From Bugula neritina (Eukaryota; Bryozoa; Gymnolaemata; Cheilostomatida; Bugulidae), in the NCBI GenBank assembly GCA_964035545.1, contig OZ037765.1, forward strand, positions 21,398,495-21,462,494: DNA of 64,000 nt, read 5' to 3'. The notes beneath the pieces are model-generated. The model saw only the letters and a program-made list of their open reading frames with translations, searched no databases and was not told the DNA's origin. Position 1 is the stretch's first letter. Every line of letters starts with the position of its first letter. Positions 52,394 through 63,074 of this stretch are shown one piece after another. Both the position numbers and the translations under genes were made by a program.

Positions 52394-55300
52394 ATGGCGG
52401 ACAGCGATGAGGATTTTGACAATAGAAGATCTGGCAGGGAGAAGTTTCAGCGCGAGAGACCTGCTGACTCCGGTAGAGATAGGCGAGGCAGCAGAGATTC
52501 CTGGGAACATAATGACAGAAATAGAACTCGATCAGATGGGTAAGTTATGCAGTTATTTCAAATAATTTTTTTTATGTTGCCAAAGCTTTTATAGCTTTAT
52601 GCATCAGGTTTTTCCGAAGGGATGTTGCAACTTATAACCAAGTTGTTGTAATGTAACCTTTTTTAAAATTTAGAATAAATGTTGGCATAAAATAATAGTA
52701 CCTTTGCATAGACTAATTTCAACAATGTCCATCATTTAATGCTGCCAACTTATTTATGAGTATGCAAGTGCATTGAGTTGGTCTTTCTTGGCAGACCTTG
52801 GAATAGGGGNNNNNNNNNNNNNNNNNNNNNNNNNNNNNNNNNNNNNNNNNNNNNNNNNNNNNNNNNNNNNNNNNNNNNNNNNNNNNNNNNNNNNNNNNNN
52901 NNNNNNNNNNNNNNNNNNNNNNNNNNNNNNNNNNNNNNNNNNNNNNNNNNNNNNNNNNNNNNNNNNNNNNNNNNNNNNNNNNNNNNNNNNNNNNNNNNNN
53001 NNNNNNNNNTGAGCGTAGTGTACTCATGGATTTAATTAGTTGAAACTTTCTCAACAAAATATTGATTTTAGAATTACAATATTAATTTTTATATCAAGTT
53101 TTCTAAATAATTTTGATAATCAATCATGGTTTTGTATTCGTTTTCTTACAGGGATGATAGAGAAAATGGTAACTTTAATTTTGGACGCGGTGGCCATGAT
53201 CGTGGCTATGGTGGAGGTGGCAATGATCGAGGTTATGGGCCACCAGGTGGTGGTAATTGGGGAGGAGGTGGTGGCCATGACCTGCGTCACCACATACCTC
53301 CCCAGCAACCTCATCCTCCCGGAGGGTTCAGCAACCAAATCAACAGGTGAGTCATCACTCTCCTTTCTGTGTGTGTGGCTCATATCTGTTTCCCTCTTCA
53401 TACGAAATAGGAGTTATATTTCTCATCTGTCATTTAAATTGTTGACAGACCTTTTCCTCGACCACCCGTGCAAGACCCTGAGTTCCCCTGTCAGCCACCA
53501 ATGATTCCATTCAAGCAGTTTCTCTCATCTCAAGATGACAGTATCAGTGAAGAAGAGGCTGTGAAGCGCTACAACCAGTATAAGTTGGAGTTTAAGAAAA
53601 CACAACTGAATGAATATTTCCTGGCTCACAAGCAGGAAGAGTGGTAAGTTGTTTATTACACTCACCTGTTGAATGAAAATTTATATCTTTCGTTGATTAG
53701 TTTGGAGCTTGTAAGCAGCCAGTTGAACTGAACATTTGTATTGATATTCAAGTTTATTCTGATTTAATGTTGCTTTATTACACATGCAGGTTTGGAGTTG
53801 GAATTCTTATCTCTCCTTCGGTGCATTCACAAATTATTGTCTTTTGTGCGGTTATTGTTCACATTTGTCAAAAACAGTGGTTTTTTAATGGAAACTATTT
53901 TTCAAAATTCAAATGGCTGGGACGCACAATGTCTCTTATCAAACACATTTACGCTACGCACAATGTAGCAGTACACTTGATGTTACTGCGCACAATGCAG
54001 AATGCGTAGCCATACATTACTAAGTGCGCCAGTGACCCCATTAGCTTTTCTCTTGGATACTTTTGTTTTAAAAATACAAAACATAATTTAAATAACTGGC
54101 TGACTTTATTTAGCCAGTAAAATGTTTGAAATGTAGGAATTCTAGTTTTTCCTCAATTGGAGTGCAAGTAAGTAAAATGAGATCTAATAGCCGTGGTTTC
54201 TCTTCCTTTTTGTCTTATTGTGTAAAATGGTGTATCAACAGCTTTATTTTAATCTATGCTTTGCACTGTTATTTATTAAATTTGTTTTTATTTATATCTT
54301 CTATGATAACATAACATGTCTCATCAGGTTTAAAATGAAATACCACCCTGAAGATGGCGGAAAGCGGAAGGTGGAACTTACAGCTAATTTGAAAAATCGT
54401 CTTCAGGCGTTTAACAGATTGCTGGCTATGGGTAGGATTGAAGCCACCCCTTTGGATATTGACAATAGAGATGCTATCATTCGACTTCTGAATTCTGGTT
54501 AGTGGAAATGTTTGCTGCTTTTTAGTAGTTAGTTATTTGGATACGGCAGCAAGTAATGTAAACTGGTGTGGGAGGATTTATCTTGTTTTATTGTTTCAGG
54601 AAAATTGGTTCCACAAGTAAGGATCTGGGGCCAATTGGGAATTTTATTAGAAATCCTTTTGTTGGGATTTTCTGGTTATATATTATTGAAAAAAATTTCA
54701 GCAGACAGCAGCAATAAATAATTTAGTATCCTTTTTGCAGTTTTATTAAGTTTATAAGATTATCAGACAACGCAGGTTTCTATGTTTGAAGAAAATGTCA
54801 AGCTGATGACTACTTTAAATGAAAGTGATGGCAAATATGTAAACTAAGTAGAATTTCAGCAAATCAAACATGAATTAAAAGTTTTCTGTTGGTTGGTCCA
54901 GTGAGATGCTACATCAAGAGGAAGGGTGTTGACTTCTGCCAACTAAAGTTTTATTGTTGGTTCATTATGGTTTTATTTGTAAATAAGTTGGACTGAGGGT
55001 TGATTGGTGTTGACAGCTGTGGTGTTGATGGAAGGCGGGAGTGAAGATGACCTTGAAACTTTAGAAAAACTTGCTGAGAAGGAAGTAGATGAGGAAGAAG
55101 GAGAGGAAAATTCCAAAGGGACTCTGGCTGGACTCATTGACACACCTAAAGCAGCAAAGTCGCCTAATGCTGCCACCCCAAAGTCACCACCACTTGGCAA
55201 AAAGGTTTATTTTAAGAATTATTTTGCATTCTGAGCATTTTTACTATTTGTTATTATGTGATGCTAAAAGCACGCATTAAATATATAATTAGCAGTGATA

Positions 55301-58300
55301 TATTACTTGTTACAGGACAAAAAGCAAGCTAAAAAGGAGGCTAAGAAGCAAAAAAAGAAGTCGAGAAAGAAAAAGAACCGTGGCAATGATTCTGATGACT
55401 CAGGCAGTGAATCTAGCAGCTCCAGTAGCTCGAGTAGCAGCAGCAGCAGCTCTTCTAGTGACAGCGAGGAGGACAGCGACTTGGAGGAAGGAGAGGAAAA
55501 ACCAGCAAAAGCTTCTGGTGCCAAGAAACCAGCTACTTCAGGTGGTGCAGTTAGCCTTGTGCCCGATTTTATGTAACATGTAGACTTCCACTCTAAAATA
55601 CTTCTTGCTGATTGAAATGTGTTGCTATGCTGTTTGAAAGTTCTTTTAGAATGTAACTTTCAACAGCATGCTGCATGTGCAAGTTTTGCAACCATCAGCT
55701 TACAATGCCTCATTTATAATAGGTCTATGTTCACTGCGTGGTTTATTGCATGTCTATGGAAAGATATGCATCTGGATTAGCAGATATGTTAAATATTTAG
55801 TTTCTGTATATTTTGGTGTAGAAAAAGAGAGCGGTGAGGTGGAAGAAAAAGAAGCTGGTGAGATAGAGAGCAAGTCCCTGCACCGTACTCAATCTATATT
55901 CATCAGGAATCTTGCACCTAATATCACCAAGCAAGAAGTCGAAACTGTGAGAATACTTACCACATTATACAATGTTTACTTCTACTCTTAATATTTACTG
56001 TAGTATTAGTAAACTAATAGCTCTAGGTGTACTGGTGATGCGGTTATTGGTTGTTACTCTGTGGAAATTATTATAGTATATGTACTATATCGTATACTTG
56101 AAGTACAAAGTTAGGTTTGTCTTTGTTGCAGATGTGCGCTAAATATCCTGGCTTTATGCGAGTTGCCCTCCAGGATCCGCAGTCTGAACGCAAATTCTTC
56201 CGCAGAGGCTGGGTGACCTTCAACAAGTCTGTCAACATCAAAGACATATGCTGGAACTTGAATAACATAAGAGTGAGTAGCTCATATGGCCATCTCTCTC
56301 TTGCGCCTTCTATTTCATTCAAATGCTAACTTTATGATTGGTACTCAATGCAATAAAATAGCATTGTTTAGAGTGACAAAAATGTGCTGCTCTGAGTGGT
56401 TAAGGTGTTTACATCAGAAATTAAGAGGTTGATTGTGGCAACTTGAGGGTTTGCTGATGTTTTAGCTCAGAGATTGTGAACTTCGAGCGATTGTCAACAG
56501 AGACTTGAAGCAGAGAGTGAGACCAGTGAGTGGGCTGGTCAACCACAAGCAAGCTATCAAGACATACATCAAGTTGGCTGCTAAGATAATACAAAATGTT
56601 GATAATCGCTGGGCCATCTGGAGCAATTCCGACACTTCTTCTAAAGGCAAGGAAGCAAAAAAGGAGGTAAAGAACTTTGAAAAATTTCTACATTCCTAAA
56701 AATATTGTTTCATCCAAAGTTTCCAAGAAGGTCTTTTAGGAACAAAGGCGAGAATTAAATAAAATATATGAAGTTTATTGATGGAAAATTAATGGTAAAT
56801 TGCATCAAATAGCAATAACAATAGACAGTTATAATTGTTTAAAATGTTCAGATTTGCTGATTTATAATAATTTGTTACATCTTGCTTGAGTGACATAATC
56901 TGGTTTTTTTGCAGGGTTTTGGCCTTGTCTCTCAAAACCCTGTGCTGAATGGCATAACAGACTATCTAGTAGATGAAGCAAACATTGAAGATGAGCTGCT
57001 TGGTGGTGAGCATCAGTGTTTGAGTAAACAGCTTTTCCTACAGATATTATAGTAACAACAGCTTATAAGGTGTTCTGCATTCCATACATGATATTAATAC
57101 TATCTTGCTGCATAGGAGATGATGGGGAAATAGATGAAAATGCTAAAAACGACAAGAATGAATTGACCATCGAGAAAGATGAGAAAGCAATCGCTGTTTT
57201 GGACAAACTTGTGTGGTATCTTAGAATTGTCTACTCTATCGACTTCTACAATGGAATAGAATATCCTAACGAGCACGAAATGCCTCATAGATGTGGGATT
57301 GTACACGCTAGAGGAGTTATACCTGCTAAGTTACCCACTCAATCTGAAAGTAAGTGAATTCTAGTTTATTCTTAAAAATCACCAAACACTCGTCTTAAAC
57401 CGGTTTTAATAGTGTTTGTCTTTTGGTTATGTTCAGTAACATTTCTAACTTTTTACTCTTTTACAGACTTTTTTGGTGCTGTAGCCTCTTTAAATTTATT
57501 CCACAAACAGCTATAACCTTGAGGCTGGTTTTAAGCCAGCAAAGTAATGTTATACGTTGTGTTGTGAGCTATTTATATCAAATTATTTTAGTGAATGACT
57601 TTATTGCACACTTTGAGAACAAAGTCAAGCAGTTTACAGATGAAAGAAGGACATTAGATGACTCGGAGTGCCAAAAACTTGGCAAAAAAGACTCCGAAGC
57701 ATATCCTTTTCTTACTATGACATGCTGTTTATGATTTCATGTTAATTTTATAATATTGATAGGGCTTTTTATTATATTGAGGTACTAGTGCTTGCTCTGC
57801 ATAATGTTACAACATACGAGTATTATACATGTGCTGTTTAACATACGTTGATGCTACCAAATGCTGTTCTCCTTAATGGTTTCGCTATACTGAAGTAGAG
57901 AAGTTTATATCATCAAACACACAAGAGTTGGGAAAAGACAAGTGGCTGTGTCCTCTTAGTGGAAAGAAGTTTAAGGGGCCAGAGTTTGTGAGGAAGCATA
58001 TCCTCAGCAAACATGGGGAGAAGATTGAAGAGGTTAAGACTGAGGTAAAACCACTTCTATAAGGGTGCTTTATAGTTTCACTCTTCAATGTGAACTTGTT
58101 TGTGCAATTCAAGTTCATATTTATGCTGTGCTTCCAGTTGTGTTGTCATACATGTTAGATCCCGCCACAGGATTTATTTACAATCATTTTAATTGCTTCA
58201 GTTAAAAACATGGTTTTTTCAGGCCAGGTACTTCAATGCATATCTAGAAGATTCTAAACGGCCACAACTGCCAGAGCATCCCAACAATACTGCTAAAAGT

Positions 58301-60390
58301 AGTGGTGCGCCACGTAGACCTCCGCCCGGAGACATGGGCCCTCCACAAGGCCCGCCTGGCTATGGTGCTCCAGGAATGGGTCATCCACCATATGGAAGTT
58401 TTAGAGGAGGCTTCAGAGGAGGATTTGATCACTGTATGTTTGATAGCTCTATCCATGTTCTCAGTGCCATGTTAATATATGTATGGTATATTTTGTATAA
58501 AAAATGTATTTTGAATTTTAGTTGGGGGAGGAAGAGGAGGATTTGGCCCTCGCCCAGATCCATACAACAATAGGGATCCATTCAGAAGACATCCTGGAGG
58601 AGGAGCACACAATCGTTTTGGCTCTGGGTAGGCAATAAGTTTACAACTTCCTTTAATTTAATACTGATTGCTAATACCCATATTAATTGTTATTCTCTAA
58701 TCGGAACAGCCAATTAACTGATTATTAGTTGTTTTATACAACTGACCAGTTCAAACTAATTTGTTATTTGTAAAGATATATACACACCACCACCAGTTAC
58801 CCATAGGGGAAGCCGGGGTAATTTGAGCCATGGGGTAATTTGAGCCAGGGCATATTTTAGAAAAACTGTTCAACATAGAGAGTTGTCTTTTTATGTGCAC
58901 ATGTACACTCACAAATGTGGCATATTTTTTCCTGTTCATCATTTCCAAGCTGCATGGTAAGTAAAATATTTCACATTTACCTGTTTGTTCAACAAAACGT
59001 AAATTTGATAGTCTTCATGTCATGTTATATTGCTTTACCCCCAATTGAGAAAACCTCGTCAAAGTTTTTGCATTTCTTTAGGATCGTGCTAGCTACAGTT
59101 GCATGTTAAAAAGGAAAGCCTACGTTTAATTTTTACTCCAGCATTAACATTTTTCTTCAGAATGACACCTTGGGGTAATTTGAGCCATTCAGTTTGGGGC
59201 AAACTGAGCCACAACTCAAATTACCCCATGAGTAAGTTGTTACAGCATAAATAGTTTTTGTAGGTAAAACCAGTTCTGTAGCTATAACAAAACAGTTTAC
59301 TACAGTCAGTGCGCATGTATAATGTTGTTGCACGTTTGCTATCTTACCCGTTTTGTGTTGTAGCTGATACATATACAAATTACAAACTGCCACGCAAGTA
59401 CACACTCAAAACCAATCTATTAGCTTACTTACAGAAGATAAATTAAAGAAAGCTGCTCATATGATAGTTGGGGAAAAGAGCAGTATAAAACATACAGCAG
59501 AAAATTTTGGAGTGAACAGAATGACTCTGAAGAGTTATTCTGATAAGCGGAAGTTAGGATATGAAATCACCAGTGCTGCAAAAAGAGTGTTCACTATTGA
59601 AGAAGAGAAACTAGTGGTCGACCACATATCAGAGTTTTAGATGCAAAGAAGCGACAAAGTTGTAAAACTTCAAAAAGGCTCCTGTTAGAAAGAATCTTAG
59701 TTGTTTTACTAAAGAGTAGACTTTGGGCTGGGCTTCGTTGGCTGTTGTGAAAATTTGTCACATAGTGACGCTAAATTATCGTTGCATTTGCAACATATGA
59801 TATATGTTAACCTGTGAAGTAAATGCAATACTACTATTTTCAATAAAAACATTGATTAAAACATAACTGTGTGTGTTAAGTTGACTATCCGCACCAAAAT
59901 AGCCCACGGCTCAAATTACCCCCAATAGGGGGTAATTTGAGCCGCACAATATGACGTTATTATTATGGGTCTAAAATTTTTTGTGAGCTGTAAACCAAAA
60001 ATTTTTTAAGTGTTTACAATAGCAAACATGTACATTTGTATGTGTAACCAATGTCAGTGCTCAATTCACAGTATTTCGTTTGATACCTGGGAAAAGGTAA
60101 AAATCGGCTCAAATTACCCCGGCTTCCCCTACCGATAAATCATGGCTTATTGTTCACCTGTCCTTTTACAATAACTGTACTATCAATATTTAAGATTACT
60201 TGGCTGTAGCTTACTGGGCTTATCTCAACTATTACTGTAACAACTCTTATGTAATAAATAGTCATATTATTGCACATACTTGATACAATGTGATTTAATA
60301 AAAGCAATCTTCAATTTCAGTGGTAGAAGAGATGGCAGGAACCTTGTTCAGTACACAGACCTGGATGCTCCGTCAGATGACATATTTTAA
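52394..60390 (+). CDS. SRRT: SRRT/ARS2 (Serrate RNA effector molecule)
   Basis: Nuclear protein that binds the cap-binding complex and steers transcripts to processing, export or decay. Exons: 52394-52539, 53152-53346, 53449-53643, 54328-54497, 55017-55204, 55316-55541, 55822-55946, 56132-56272, 56466-56666, 56915-57005, 57116-57349, 57592-57700, 57891-58044, 58223-58433, 58522-58627, 60321-60390; phases join to 853 residues (human about 876). In order: Arg/Asp-rich N-terminus starting MADSDEDFD; Gly-rich stretch; [11 protein letters not shown] and [14 protein letters not shown]; acidic Lys/Ser low-complexity region with a long Ser run; [14 protein letters not shown]-like region with [36 protein letters not shown]; the C2H2 finger [12 protein letters not shown]...KHILSKH; Gly/Pro-rich tail; conserved end [12 protein letters not shown]. 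The 52540-53151 intron contains the assembly gap, so a small exon could be missing. Confidence 0.96.
52810..53009. other. Assembly gap (200 N)
   Basis: Run of 200 N in SRRT intron 1. The round number suggests a placeholder, so the true length is unknown. Confidence 0.99.
56388..56445 (+). mobile_element. Possible tRNA-like SINE remnant in SRRT intron 8
   Basis: CTCTGAGTGGTTAAGGTG resembles a serine-tRNA A-box region and GGTTGATTGTGGC lies in roughly the B-box position. It cannot form a full tRNA. Weak evidence. Confidence 0.3.
57701..57890 (+). other. U12-type AT-AC intron in SRRT
   Basis: The intron begins ATATCCTTTT and ends CTATAC. CTCCTTAAT, matching 8 of 9 positions of the U12 branch-point consensus, places the branch A (57876) 14 nt before the 3' end. 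Joining exons 57592-57700 and 57891-58044 gives [20 protein letters not shown], aligned without gaps to human GRKDPEQEVEKFVTSNTQEL. No GT-AG pair fits this junction in frame. Confidence 0.92.
58806..60129. mobile_element. Pogo-like DNA transposon derivative with TA target duplication, in SRRT intron 15
   Basis: A perfect 24-bp terminal inverted repeat (starts GGGGAAGCCGGGG; positions 58806-58829 and 60106-60129 inverted) is flanked by TA at 58804-58805 and 60130-60131. The 15-bp inner part of the terminal repeat recurs inside the element in both orientations (58832, 59172, 59908 inverted, 59929) with partial copies at 59196 and 59215. A decayed pogo/Tigger-type helix-turn-helix reading frame lies at 59387-59640, but no DDE catalytic region, so it is a deletion derivative. 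Confidence 0.88.
59387..59640 (+). pseudogene. Decayed pogo/Tigger-type transposase N-terminus (HTH region)
   Basis: One frame reads [10 protein letters not shown], the usual opening of pogo-like transposases (normally MPRKY...), with CTG in place of the ATG. After a frameshift near 59420 the text continues [20 protein letters not shown] and [15 protein letters not shown], a psq-type helix-turn-helix, then [16 protein letters not shown] and a stop at 59638-59640. The DDE domain is absent. Frameshift, lost start and early stop make it non-functional. Confidence 0.75.
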
Positions 60391-60728
60391 TTGTCAATAC
60401 TGTTTATTATGTACATGTAAATATTATAAGTTGGAACATCAGGTTTTTTTTCTAGTTGCTTTTTACGTGCATTTGAATATTATGGTAAATAGGAAAAATC
60501 AATTTGTATAAAATAATTTGCAAAATAAAAACTAAAGTGTAGCATTAAGACATCTTTATTCACTAAATAACTGTAAATAAAATAAAATAATATAAATTCT
60601 GGAAGATAATGACTAGAAGATACCTGTAAGAATATTGCAACTTACAATCTCAATGATTGAAAAACCCTTAAAAAGAGTAAAATTATATATTTCAATTATA
60701 TATTTCATTTATACATTTTGTACTAAGT
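60391..60728. other. Shared 3' region of convergent SRRT and TP53BP1-like genes
   Basis: SRRT has AATAAA at 60524-60529 (plus strand). The opposing gene has AATAAA on the minus strand at 60560-60555. The two signals are about 26 bp apart and point toward each other, so the mature 3' ends should overlap by a few tens of bases. Confidence 0.6.
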
Positions 60729-63074
60729 TTAAATATTATGCTCTGTCGCATCACTGGTGAGAATTTGAAATGCAGCATGAAATGATGGTTGATATTTTAT
60801 TCCAGTGATGAGCCGTTGTATTGCCCACTCTGGGCTGGCGAGTGGAATTGCAAGCTTTTGTGCCCGGTTTAATGTTGATTTTGCTTCGCAACCAGCTTTT
60901 GTTAAAATAAATTGAGGTCTAACACCTACAATAGCCAATAGATATTTGTAAACTTCAAAGTAAAAATTGAGATCTGTATATATCTAAAGCATGTAGATAA
61001 GCTTTGGCGTTAACCAAGTTATAAAATTATCAGCCTTTAATAATTTGATACAATGCGTAGAACATTACCTGAACTGATTGAGATCTTTGGGAGAACCATG
61101 GCGCCAGCTATAGTTAATATAGCTTTCCAGTCTACAGAAAATGAAGGCTCACTTTCGATGGCATCTATGTAAACAGAAACATCTTTAAAAGGAGGACTTC
61201 TTTCTTGGATTGTCTTTGTTCGTGTCGCCCTTAATCAAACAGTTTTAATATAGTTGTATGACTTGTTGGATTTGTCTGGTTTTGCATATTCAGTTTTGAA
61301 CATGATGAAAACTTGTAAAAGGTATCAATAGTTGAAATTGATTTCTGAACTCACCATTCAACTACATTCCCAGATATATCAATACCGGCAGGCAAAATAA
61401 AATCTGTTTCTTTCAAGTACTTTTTCTCATTGAAGCATTGTCTCACCCAGTGATAGGAGACCGGGAGAACATTAGCTGCTAGACACTGCAAATACTTCAC
61501 TGTCCTTTGGAAACCAGTGGAAATAAGGAAGGTTCTTTTAGCTACGTGTACCTAACCAGAACATACTTCAGTGGAAACATCAGGTTGATTGCTAGAAAAA
61601 CTGGTCTGAGCTATGAAACTTATATAAGAAATTTTGACCATTGGAGAAATTCTGGTATCTAATGTTTTGACAGGAAACAATCCACAGTTAAAACTACTTT
61701 GGCTTCCAACACAACATAGAATACATGGTCAAATTATCTAATAAATGTATCATGGAGGTTTACATAATATTGCAGCAAAGCCCTTTTTGACAGTCTTGCT
61801 TACAAAATAAGATGGGTGTTTTTGGTGCAGTATATAAATATTGGGCACACTTTGAAATTTGATGATAGCTGTAAATTTATGATCTTTAAAATACTACTAA
61901 CTCATTTACAGCAAATGATATTTACAATAATAATATTTATCTAAGCTAGTTTTATTTATACATATTGGCAACTTACAGCATCTGCATCGAAACTGTCTAT
62001 AACAACTCCACCAAGAGCTTCAATTTGGGCGCAAATCTCATTGGCATCTATATCTTCCTCTTCGTCTTCCTCCACTGCAAAGTTAATAATTAGTGTGAAG
62101 ACATTCATTGGTCAGTCAATTCTCATGAGGCTTACAGTGTGAATACATTATCTGACAAACTCGAAGGTTACTAGAGCTTGGCTGTAGAAAAGAATTTCCA
62201 AAAATTGAAGTTACAAATCTTAGCGTGCAGTGAAATAAGGTTTTGATGGCCTTCAAACTTGCTTGATCTTCGGCAATGGCTAATTAATTAACGAATCACT
62301 TAGTGTTGTCAATATTTTTTTCGATTTCCAAATATAAATTACTTGCTTAAATTTTATCATTTCTGAGTGATAATGGTTTCTCTAATTGAACAGTTTTACA
62401 AAACATCACTACTACACCTATACAACATTTAGGTGCAGTTGATTATGATAGTCCACGATTTTTTTGCAAGAATATAACTTCTTTTTGCTACATTTTTATT
62501 TTATAACACAGGCTTTTTTCAAATTTTCATATGTTTATAATTTACAAGCAATGAAGCAAAAAGTTGAGCGCTCCACCACTACCGAATAACACCATCTTAG
62601 TTGAACAAGCTGAAAATAAAATCAAACTTTTCACCTTACCTTGGGTGTCATCAGTATCTTGAATAGAGGTCTTTCTCATTATCCTGTCAACAGACTTGTT
62701 TTTACACAGGTGAGTACACATGAATAACATTCCGTCAAACACCTTCAAATTATTAGTAGATGATTGGCCAAAGGTGAGAGAACTGCATGCTCCATCACTC
62801 GGCTCTAGAAGAGATAACAACTCCAAAGCGTGGAACAGGTATTGCAAACAAAACATAAAATGATTATATGGATATATCCACAAAAATAAAAAAACTGTGA
62901 AGTTACATCATAGTTATTTTACAGTTACAGTTGATTTATTATGCTAATCTGAAGCATGCATATATCACTTTGATACAACAAATAACCAACCTAGCTTCTT
63001 GGACTTAGAACTAGTTGCTTTTATTGGAGACTTTTGGATGTCACAAAAAAGTTCCGGTGCTTTTGCTATCTTTT
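60729..63074 (-). CDS. TP53BP1: TP53BP1-like protein, C-terminal tandem BRCT part (N-terminus outside window)
   Basis: C-terminal end of a 53BP1-type DNA double-strand-break response protein; the Tudor domains would lie upstream, outside the window. Exons in transcript order: 63074-62991, 62804-62640, 62074-61977, 61551-61355, 61229-61069, 60925-60729; phases join to about 300 residues. First BRCT: KVFDGMLFMCTHLCKNKS, an acidic loop with EEDEEEDIDANE, QIEALGGVVIDSF, then RTVKYLQCLAANVLPVSYHW and ILPAGIDISGNVVEW (human YFLCLASGIPCVSHVW and LLPAGYSL). Second BRCT: VSVYIDAIESEP, AILTIAGAMVLPKIS, and LAIPLASPEWAIQRLITG (human LPVVSQEWVIQCLIVG). The two BRCT units and their spacing favour TP53BP1 over other BRCT proteins. 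The 5' border is only the last visible exon, not the gene start. Confidence 0.82.
62432..62530 (-). mobile_element. Second, degraded copy of the MITE family (copy B)
   Basis: On the minus strand it matches the body of the element at 29114-29272: GAAAAAAGCCTGTGTT, then AATGTAGCAAAAAGAAGTTA and TTCTTGCAAAAA in the same order and spacing, ending CTGCACC next to TA at 62430-62431. The other terminal repeat is not recognisable. It lies in a TP53BP1-like intron. Confidence 0.65.

Noticed and set aside
53040-53504. 154-codon ORF over SRRT exons 2 and 3
   Set aside because: Wrong frame relative to the Gly-rich SRRT frame, which joins in phase on both sides.
56388-56445. Serine-tRNA gene
   Set aside because: Only the A-box region is convincing; no acceptor stem or full cloverleaf can be formed.
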